From Hyphomicrobiales bacterium (lineage in GTDB: Bacteria > Pseudomonadota > Alphaproteobacteria > Rhizobiales > Xanthobacteraceae), in NCBI GenBank assembly GCA_016201085.1, contig JACQDO010000003.1:1-13132 (forward strand): DNA of 13,132 nucleotides. Direction: 5' to 3'. The notes under the pieces are model-generated. The model was not told the DNA's origin, did not search any database, and worked only from the letters and a program-made list of their open reading frames with translations. Shown here piece by piece: positions 8,162 through 13,132 of this stretch. The stretch's first letter is position 1, and each line of letters begins with the position of its first letter. A program made the translations under genes and the position numbers.

Positions 8162-9232
8162 TTAGAGACCCCTCGCAATGAGCAGCTTCATGATCTCGTT
8201 CGTTCCGGCATAGATGCGCAACACCCGCGCATCGCGATAAAGGCGCGAGATCGGGTATTCGTCCATATAGCCATAGCCGCCGAACAATTGCAGGCAGCGG
8301 TCGATCACATTGCCGAGCGTATCGGTCAGCCGGTATTTCGCCATCGAGGCGGTGACGGTGTCGAGCTTGCCCTCGACGTGCTGGCCGATGCAGTGGTCGA
8401 CGAACACCCTGGCGATGGTGGTGTCGGTCTTGCACTCGGCCAGTTCGAACTGGCTGTTCTGGAACTCGATGATGGTCTTGCCGAAGGCCTTGCGCTGCTT
8501 GACGTAGTCGACGGTGAGCTCGAGCGCGCGCTCCATCATCGCCACCGCGTGCACGGCGACCAGCAGCCGCTCCTGCGGCAATTCCTTCATCAGCTGGTAG
8601 AAGCCCTGCCCCTCCTCGGTGCCGAGCAAACTGGTGGCCGGTAGTTGCACATCCTCGAAGAACAGTTCCGAGGTATCGGCGGAATCGAGACCGAGCTTCT
8701 TCAGTTTGCGGCCGCGGCGGAAGCCGGCGGCATCCTCGGTCTCCACCACCAGCAGCGAGGTGCCCTTGGCGCCGGCCTTCGCATCGGTCTTGGCGACCAC
8801 GACGATGAGGTTGGCGTGCTGACCGTTGGTGATGAAGGTCTTGGAACCATTGAGCACATAGCCGTTGCCAGATTTCTTGGCGGTCGTGCGCACGCCTTGC
8901 AGGTCGCTGCCGGTGCCGGGCTCGGTCATGGCGATGGCGCCGACCAGCTCGCCGGTGGCGAGCTTGGGCAGCCAGCGTTTCTTCTGCTCCTCGGTGCCGT
9001 AGTGGAGAATGTAGGGCGCGACAATGCCGGAATGCAGCGGCGCGCCGAAGGTGTCGAAGCCGGCGAGCGAGAATTCGCGGTTGATCACCGCCTCATGCGC
9101 GAAGCTGCCGCCGGAACCGCCATATCGCTCCGGCATCGAGGCGCAGAGCAGACCGGCGGCACCCGCCTTCAGCCAGCTTTCGCGGTCGACCATCTCGTTC
9201 TTCTCTGCCGCCGAAGACGTATCCCTTGTCAT
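8162..9232 (-). CDS. Acyl-CoA dehydrogenase, N-terminus apparently truncated
   Basis: FAD-dependent enzyme expected to oxidise acyl-CoA to trans-2-enoyl-CoA and pass electrons to ETF. Residues below are counted from an alternative TTG start at 9247. Present are AMTEPGTGSD (106-115, flavin/substrate loop), QERLL with E239 in helix G (the long-chain/isovaleryl-type catalytic base; the medium-chain position in IYAGT is Ala), and QLFGGYGYMDEYPISRLYRD (320-339). Homology to the family begins only at about EKNEMVDRESW; the usual first 35-40 residues (helices A and B) are absent. In their place is sequence coming partly from the palindrome at 9228-9267, with feoB ending just upstream. Possible starts are TTG 9247, ATG 9232 (used here) and ATG 9193; none has a normal leader. 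It may be a functional shortened enzyme or a recently damaged gene. The frame is otherwise intact to a normal C-terminus. Confidence 0.8.
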   Translation of the reverse strand: MTRDTSSAAEKNEMVDRESWLKAGAAGLLCASMPERYGGSGGSFAHEAVINREFSLAGFDTFGAPLHSGIVAPYILHYGTEEQKKRWLPKLATGELVGAIAMTEPGTGSDLQGVRTTAKKSGNGYVLNGSKTFITNGQHANLIVVVAKTDAKAGAKGTSLLVVETEDAAGFRRGRKLKKLGLDSADTSELFFEDVQLPATSLLGTEEGQGFYQLMKELPQERLLVAVHAVAMMERALELTVDYVKQRKAFGKTIIEFQNSQFELAECKTDTTIARVFVDHCIGQHVEGKLDTVTASMAKYRLTDTLGNVIDRCLQLFGGYGYMDEYPISRLYRDARVLRIYAGTNEIMKLLIARGL

Positions 9233-9267
9233 TCCGGGGCGCGCCAAAGGCGCGAACCCGGAATGAC
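9228..9267. repeat. 40-bp palindrome at the feoB / acyl-CoA dehydrogenase junction
   Basis: An 11-bp perfect outer stem (GTCATTCCGGG at 9228-9238, CCCGGAATGAC at 9257-9267) encloses an inner CGCGCC-AAA-GGCGCG hairpin (9240-9254). It lies 8 bp past the feoB stop codon and overlaps two of the three possible acyl-CoA dehydrogenase start codons, at 9247 and 9232. GTCATTCCGGG palindromes are another common dispersed intergenic repeat in this bacterial group. The RNA hairpin would be very stable and could end or stabilise the feoB transcript, although no U-run follows. Confidence 0.88.
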
Positions 9268-9275
9268 GGCTTATA

Positions 9276-11162
9276 TCAGCCGGCGCCGAGATAGACCGCT
9301 ATATTGTAGGTGACAAAGGCGGCGGCATAGGCCAAGGCCAGCATGTAGCCGAATGTTACCGCCATCCATTGCCAGCTGCCGGTCTCGCGCTTGATCACCG
9401 CCAAGGTGGACGCGCATTGCGGCGCGAAAATGTACCAGACCAGCAGCGCCAGCGCGGTCGCCAGGCTCCATTTGCCGGCCAGCGCCTGACCGATCTGGTC
9501 GGCCGCTTCCTTGCCGCCCTCGATGGCGTAGACCGTGCCGAGCGCCGCCACCGCGACCTCGCGGGCGGCCATGCCGGGGACAAGGGCGACGCTGATCTGC
9601 CAGTTGAAGCCGACCGGCGCCAGCACCGGCTCGATCCAGCGGCCGATCATGGCCGCCAGGCTGAAGTTGATCGCCGGCTCGGTGGCGCCCGCCGGCGGCC
9701 GCGGAAACGAGGCCAGGAACCAGATCAGCACCATCATGGAAAAGATCGTGGTGCCGGCGCGCTTGAGGAACATCATGGCGCGCGTATAGATGCCGATGAG
9801 CACGCTGCGCAGACGCGGCAGCTTGTAATCGGGCAGTTCGAGCATGAAGGGCGGCGTGGAGTTCTCACGCCAGAGGAAGTGATTGGCGAGGAAGGATACG
9901 CCGAGCGCGCTGGCAATTCCCGCGGCATAGAGGCCGAACATCACCAGTCCCTGCAAGCCGAACCAGCCCCAGACCTGCCGGTCCGGTATGAAGGCGGAGA
10001 TGATCAGCGTGTAGACCGGAATGCGCGCCGAGCAGGTCATCAGTGGCGCCACCAGGATGGTGGTCAGCCGGTCGCGCCGATCATCGATCACCCGCGTCGC
10101 CATGATGCCGGGGATGGCGCAGGCAAAGCTCGACAGCAGCGGAATGAAGGCGCGGCCGTGCAGTCCGGCGCCGCCCATGATGCGGTCCATCAGGAAGGCG
10201 GCGCGCGCCATGTAGCCGAAGTCCTCCAGCAGCAGAATGAACAGGAAGAGAATGAGAATCTGCGGCAGGAAGACGATGACACTGCCGACGCCGGAGATGA
10301 CGCCGTTCTGGATGAAGCTTTCCAGCAGGCCGGCCGGCAGCTGATCGTGCGCCAGCACGCCGAGCCAGTCGAAGCCGGCCGAGATCAAATCCATGACCGG
10401 CTTGGCCCAGGCGAACACCGCCTGGAACATGACAAACAGAACGCAGAGCAGAATCGCCAGTCCCGCCACCGGATGCAGCAGCACGGCGTCGACTTTGGCG
10501 GTTATCGTATCCGGCCGCGTCGGTGTGCCGACCGAAGCGGCGATAATGCGGTCGGCCTCGCGCTGGGCGGCGCGCAGTTCGGGCGTCGTCGGCGGCGCCC
10601 AGGTACTGCCGATCGGGTCGGTGAACTTCGCGGCCATCTCGTCCATGCGCCGCATCAGCTCCTCGGTGCCACCTTTGCGCACGGCGATCGAGGTGACCAC
10701 CGGCACGCCGAGTTCTTTCGACAACTTGTCGAGATCGATGTCGATGCCGCGGCGGCGGGCGATGTCGATCATATTGAGCACGAGCATCAGCGGGATGCCG
10801 ACCTGCTTGAGCTCCAGCACCAGGCGCAGCGCCAGCCGCAGATTGGTGGCGTCGGCGACGCACAGCAGCAGATCGGGCCGCGCCTCGCTGGCCAACTTGC
10901 CGAGCACGATGTCGCGCGTGATGGCTTCGTCGGGACTGCGGCCGCGCAGCGAATAGGTGCCGGGCAGATCGATCAGGTTGACGCGGTTGCCCGCCGGCGT
11001 CTGGATGAGGCCTTCTTTGCGTTCGACGGTGACGCCCGGATAGTTGGCGACCTTCTGCCGGCTGCCGGTGAGCGCGTTGAACAGCGCGGTCTTGCCGCTG
11101 TTCGGCGTACCGACGAGGGCAAAGTGCCACAGGCTCGGCTCGCTCACTGCGCTCATCGCCAT
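9276..11162 (-). CDS. feoB: Ferrous iron transporter FeoB
   Basis: Inner-membrane Fe(II) importer with a cytoplasmic N-terminal G domain, 628 residues, shorter than the E. coli protein (773) but usual for alphaproteobacteria. G motifs: G1 GTPNSGKT (18-25, with Thr where Asn is common at position 19), G2 threonine T45 in PGVTVE, G3 DLPG (65-68) and G4 NMID (130-133). A helical region follows, then membrane segments from about 230. The two Gate-type blocks carry LLEDFGYMARAAFLMDR (311-327), FACAIPGIMATR (346-357, with the conserved Cys) and APLMTCSARIPVY (372-384, with a second conserved Cys). The start is ATG 11162, 8 bp after feoA; ATG 11156 is an alternative. It is co-transcribed with feoA, and the acyl-CoA dehydrogenase lies immediately downstream. 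Confidence 0.96.
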   Translation of the reverse strand: MAMSAVSEPSLWHFALVGTPNSGKTALFNALTGSRQKVANYPGVTVERKEGLIQTPAGNRVNLIDLPGTYSLRGRSPDEAITRDIVLGKLASEARPDLLLCVADATNLRLALRLVLELKQVGIPLMLVLNMIDIARRRGIDIDLDKLSKELGVPVVTSIAVRKGGTEELMRRMDEMAAKFTDPIGSTWAPPTTPELRAAQREADRIIAASVGTPTRPDTITAKVDAVLLHPVAGLAILLCVLFVMFQAVFAWAKPVMDLISAGFDWLGVLAHDQLPAGLLESFIQNGVISGVGSVIVFLPQILILFLFILLLEDFGYMARAAFLMDRIMGGAGLHGRAFIPLLSSFACAIPGIMATRVIDDRRDRLTTILVAPLMTCSARIPVYTLIISAFIPDRQVWGWFGLQGLVMFGLYAAGIASALGVSFLANHFLWRENSTPPFMLELPDYKLPRLRSVLIGIYTRAMMFLKRAGTTIFSMMVLIWFLASFPRPPAGATEPAINFSLAAMIGRWIEPVLAPVGFNWQISVALVPGMAAREVAVAALGTVYAIEGGKEAADQIGQALAGKWSLATALALLVWYIFAPQCASTLAVIKRETGSWQWMAVTFGYMLALAYAAAFVTYNIAVYLGAG

Positions 11163-11170
11163 CGATCCGA

Positions 11171-11470
11171 TTACGAAACGAGAATCGTCATCGCTTCGCG
11201 GCGCCGCAGCGCGACCGTGGCGTCGTTGATACGCACAGCAATGGGATCGCGGCCGATCAATCCTTCATGCAGGATTTCGACGCGGGCGCCCTCGACAAAT
11301 CCCAGTTCGATGAGACGCCGTTCGATCTCAGCCGCCGAGATACCCGATGTGTTATCGATGGCGGTGAGGGCATCGATACGTCCGCTGAATCCCCGCGGCG
11401 CCGTGCCCAGGGGCACCCGCCGCTCCGCGACCAATTCAGCGATACCGTCCATGGTGGTTCCGTCCTGCAT
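11171..11470 (-). CDS. feoA: Ferrous iron transport accessory protein FeoA
   Basis: Small cytoplasmic SH3-fold protein (99 residues from ATG 11470) thought to work with FeoB at the membrane. The family pattern is visible as RRLIELGFVEGARVEILHEG (51-70) and a C-terminal strand region with DPIAVRINDATVALRRREA (75-93). The start at 11470 has a Shine-Dalgarno-like GGGAG (11485-11481), 10 nt upstream. A second ATG at 11452 (residue 7, MDGIAELV) also has an AGGA 10 nt upstream, and would suit a transcript starting near 11471. It heads the minus-strand run and is followed after 8 bp by feoB. Confidence 0.92.
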   Translation of the reverse strand: MQDGTTMDGIAELVAERRVPLGTAPRGFSGRIDALTAIDNTSGISAAEIERRLIELGFVEGARVEILHEGLIGRDPIAVRINDATVALRRREAMTILVS

Positions 11471-11505
11471 ATGACAATCACTCCCATAATCAACTGGGCC
11501 AGTCT

Positions 11506-11519
11506 CTGATTTAAATCAA
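11506..11519. promoter_or_regulatory. FNR/FixK-type palindrome upstream of feoA
   Basis: CTGATTTAAATCAA matches the FNR/FixK consensus TTGATnnnnATCAA at 9 of its 10 defined bases; only the first T differs. Its centre lies about 42 bp upstream of the feoA ATG. Feo systems import Fe(II), which prevails without oxygen, and FNR-family activation of feoAB is known in other bacteria. Activation in this organism is inferred. With the usual -41.5 spacing the transcript would start near 11471, which argues for the feoA start at 11452 or a leaderless mRNA. Repression or use of another spacing cannot be excluded. Confidence 0.65.
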
Positions 11520-11545
11520 GAGAAAGTGCCTTAAATTTCAGTAGG

Positions 11546-11560
11546 TTAGAATAATTATAA
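11546..11560. promoter_or_regulatory. Irr (ICE)-like AT-rich inverted repeat
   Basis: TTAGAATAATTATAA is an inverted repeat with half-sites TTAGAA and TTATAA, one mismatch from symmetry, in otherwise GC-rich DNA. It resembles the iron control element bound by Irr in Rhizobiales (recalled as TTAGAA, 3-nt spacer, TTCTAA), differing at one half-site base. It lies 75-90 bp upstream of feoA and about 100 bp from the divergent MFS start, so it could serve either gene; feoAB is the likelier target. It could also simply be an AT-rich promoter segment. Confidence 0.45.
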
Positions 11561-11657
11561 GGTACGAGCCTCGATCGTCCCGGAATCCGGCCGTATGGCG
11601 GCGGTTCAAGGCCAGTGTTAGGAGCGGCATTCAGTAGCAGCTGGGATTGTCCACGCC

Positions 11658-12908
11658 GTGACTCCACCCAATACCGCCGCCGGTCCTGCCGGCCCGCAAA
11701 CAACCGATACCCCCGCCGCCTGGCTGCGCCTGGGCATTGCCGTCGCGCTCAGCACCATCGGCGGCGTCGGCATGTGGTCGGTGGTGGTGGCGCTACCCGC
11801 CATCCAGGCCGATTTCGGCGTCGCCCGCGCCGACGCCGCGCTGCCCTTTACGTTCGCCATGTTCGGCTTTGCCGGCGGTGGCGTGCTGATGGGCCGCCTC
11901 GCCGACCGCTTCGGCATCGCCGTGCCGCTGGCGCTCGGCACGCTGGCGCTAGTGCTCGGCTATCTCGGCGTCGGCTATTCCTCGAGCCTCTGGCAGGTTG
12001 CGGCCGCGCATGGATTGCTGATCGGAGTCGGCTGCTCGGCCACCTTCGGGCCGCTGATGGCCGACATCTCGCACTGGTTCTGGCGCCGCCGCGGCATCGC
12101 CGTCGCTCTCGCTGCGTCCGGCAATTATATCGCCGGCACGATCTGGCCGCCGGTGGTGCAGCATTTCATCGCCAGCTCCGGCTGGCGCGCCACCCATATC
12201 GGCATCGGAGCGTTCCTGCTGGTGACCATGCTGCCGCTGGTGTTCCTGCTGCGCCGGCGCATCGAGCACCAGCACCACGAAGCCGCCCACGCCGCCGCCG
12301 CGCGCCGGCAGGCGGAAGCGCCGTTTTCGCCGCTGACGCTGCAAGTACTGTTGTGTATCGCCGGCGTCGCCTGCTGCGTCGCGATGTCGATGCCGCAGGT
12401 GCACCTGGTCGCCTATTGCGGCGATCTCGGCTATGGCGCGGCGCGCGGCGCCGAGATGCTGTCGCTGATGCTCGGCTGCGGCATCGTCAGCCGTATCGCC
12501 TCCGGCTTCATCGCCGACCGCATCGGCGGCGTGCGCACTTTGCTACTCGGCTCGCTGCTGCAAGGCGCGGCGCTGCTGCTCTATCTGCTGTTCGACGGAT
12601 TGTATTCTCTCTACGTGATCTCGGCGCTGTTCGGCCTGTTCCAGGGCGGCATCGTGCCGAGCTATGCCATCATCATCCGGGAATATTTCGCCCCGAGCGA
12701 GGCCGGCACCCGCCTCGGCCTGGTCTTGATGGCGACGCTGCTGGGGATGGCGCTGGGCGGCTGGATGTCGGGCAAGATTTTCGACGTTGCCGGCTCCTAC
12801 CAGGCGGCGTTCCTCAACGGCGTCGGCTGGAACCTGCTGAACGTCGCGATCATGAGTTGGCTGCTGCTGCGCACGCGCAACCGGCCGTTGCTTGCCGCCA
12901 GCGCCTGA
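11658..12908 (+). CDS. MFS transporter, monocarboxylate/oxalate-formate-like
   Basis: Inner-membrane carrier of 416 residues with twelve predicted hydrophobic segments in two six-helix halves. The N-half motif A is GVLMGRLADRFG (75-86), and the C-half repeat is GFIADRIGGVRT (283-294). The loop WFWRRRGIAVALAASGNYIAG (140-160) with the following TIWPP resembles MCT/OFA-type MFS proteins that carry small organic acids, though the substrate is not determinable here. The central cytoplasmic loop (about 200-224) is rich in His, Ala and Arg. The start is GTG 11658, the first plausible in-frame start before the hydrophilic N-terminus; the Shine-Dalgarno is weak. It is divergent from feoA and shares its upstream region. 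No partner gene lies beside it on the plus strand within the window. Confidence 0.87.
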   Translation: MTPPNTAAGPAGPQTTDTPAAWLRLGIAVALSTIGGVGMWSVVVALPAIQADFGVARADAALPFTFAMFGFAGGGVLMGRLADRFGIAVPLALGTLALVLGYLGVGYSSSLWQVAAAHGLLIGVGCSATFGPLMADISHWFWRRRGIAVALAASGNYIAGTIWPPVVQHFIASSGWRATHIGIGAFLLVTMLPLVFLLRRRIEHQHHEAAHAAAARRQAEAPFSPLTLQVLLCIAGVACCVAMSMPQVHLVAYCGDLGYGAARGAEMLSLMLGCGIVSRIASGFIADRIGGVRTLLLGSLLQGAALLLYLLFDGLYSLYVISALFGLFQGGIVPSYAIIIREYFAPSEAGTRLGLVLMATLLGMALGGWMSGKIFDVAGSYQAAFLNGVGWNLLNVAIMSWLLLRTRNRPLLAASA

Positions 12909-13048
12909 GATTCCTAGGCAGGTGACGTCAAGCTGCGGATGTTGTACCGCATCGTGGTCGCGCACGGAATAAATCAAGGCCACTTTTGTTCTTGGCAATT
13001 ATATGCCTGTCAAATCGCACCCGCCGGGATAACGGCCGGCGTCGGGTT

Positions 13049-13064
13049 AAGAGCGGGGGCTCTT
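13049..13064 (+). promoter_or_regulatory. Hairpin just before a start codon, G-rich loop
   Basis: AAGAGC-GGGG-GCTCTT is a perfect 6-bp stem with a GGGG loop, ending 3 bp before ATG 13068. The only purine-rich stretch that could act as ribosome binding site is in this hairpin, so folding would expose it in the loop or occlude it. This is a possible translational control element and could also be chance. Confidence 0.35.
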
Positions 13065-13067
13065 CAC

Positions 13068-13132
13068 ATGAATTTCGCAGTCGCGCGGCCCGATGTGGTC
13101 CGGGCGATCAATCAACGCTGGTTGCTTAAATT
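13068..13132 (+). CDS. 5' end of an unidentified gene, cut by window edge
   Basis: An ATG at 13068 opens a frame of 21 complete codons to the right edge, beginning MNFAVARPDVVRAINQRWLL. The short N-terminus recalls PAS-domain proteins of Bradyrhizobium (the INQRWLLxFW pattern), but this is recalled similarity over very few residues. No domain can be assigned from the part shown. The frame has the local codon bias (G or C mostly in third positions), and the ATG is preceded by the G-rich hairpin at 13049-13064. Confidence 0.5.
   Translation, partial: MNFAVARPDVVRAINQRWLLK

Noticed and set aside
1404..9267. The palindromes considered as a CRISPR array or riboswitches
   Set aside because: They are dispersed between genes, not regularly spaced, differ in sequence, and match no riboswitch core that I recognise.
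9228..9267. Rho-independent terminator after feoB
   Set aside because: The hairpin is strong, but no run of T follows on the minus strand, so it is recorded only as a repeat.
9369..11474. A 701-codon open frame on the plus strand, antisense to feoB and feoA
   Set aside because: It lies fully over two well-supported minus-strand genes, has low-complexity Arg/Gln/Asp/His-rich composition typical of high-GC antisense frames, and matches no family I know.
11615..12925. A 436-codon frame overlapping the second MFS gene in another plus frame
   Set aside because: It is extremely Arg-rich with no membrane segments, while the frame from 11658 gives a clear 12-TM transporter.
12960..13020. Promoter around the TTGGCAATTATATG stretch, including an exact TATAAT on the minus strand
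   Set aside because: No -35 hexamer sits at a suitable distance on either strand, so I could not support a promoter call.

Overview
The window looks like chromosomal DNA from a high-GC alphaproteobacterium of the order Hyphomicrobiales (Bradyrhizobium / Rhodopseudomonas / Xanthobacteraceae type). This is inferred from the protein sequences, the strong GC bias at third codon positions, and the short composite palindromes between genes that are typical of these genomes. No database search was run. I see no rRNA, tRNA, CRISPR array, insertion sequence, phage gene or integrase.

Layout. (1) Positions 1-1133, minus strand: most of a glutamate-cysteine ligase (gshA) whose C-terminus lies off the left edge. 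(2) Positions 1134-1588: a divergent intergenic region with a 97-bp multi-hairpin repeat. (3) Positions 1589-2698, plus strand: a Dda/RecD2-like superfamily 1B helicase, overlapping tail to tail by 38 bp with the next gene. (4) Positions 2661-11470, minus strand: a run of seven genes. In transcription order these are feoA, feoB, an acyl-CoA dehydrogenase, a thiolase, a small cupin protein, a two-domain enoyl-CoA hydratase/3-hydroxyacyl-CoA dehydrogenase and an MFS transporter. (5) Positions 11471-11657: a divergent promoter region with an FNR/FixK-type palindrome and an Irr(ICE)-like AT-rich inverted repeat. (6) Positions 11658-12908, plus strand: a second MFS transporter of monocarboxylate-transporter type. 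(7) Positions 13068-13132, plus strand: the first 21 codons of a gene that runs off the right edge.

Function. The four enzymatic steps of one beta-oxidation turn are encoded together: acyl-CoA dehydrogenase, then hydratase and hydroxyacyl-CoA dehydrogenase on one chain, then thiolase. The cupin gene lies 3 bp after the thiolase and its role is unknown. feoAB encodes the ferrous iron importer. Its upstream motifs suggest control by oxygen and iron, although no regulator gene is in the window.

The most notable sequence signals are composite palindromic repeats, which fill four successive junctions of the minus-strand run (feoB/acyl-CoA dehydrogenase, acyl-CoA dehydrogenase/thiolase, cupin/hydratase-dehydrogenase, hydratase-dehydrogenase/MFS), plus a fifth upstream of the helicase. 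One of them sits exactly where the acyl-CoA dehydrogenase gene should have its first 35-40 codons, so that enzyme appears N-terminally truncated. I did not find a convincing new defence or mobile system; most of the window is ordinary metabolic and transport genes.
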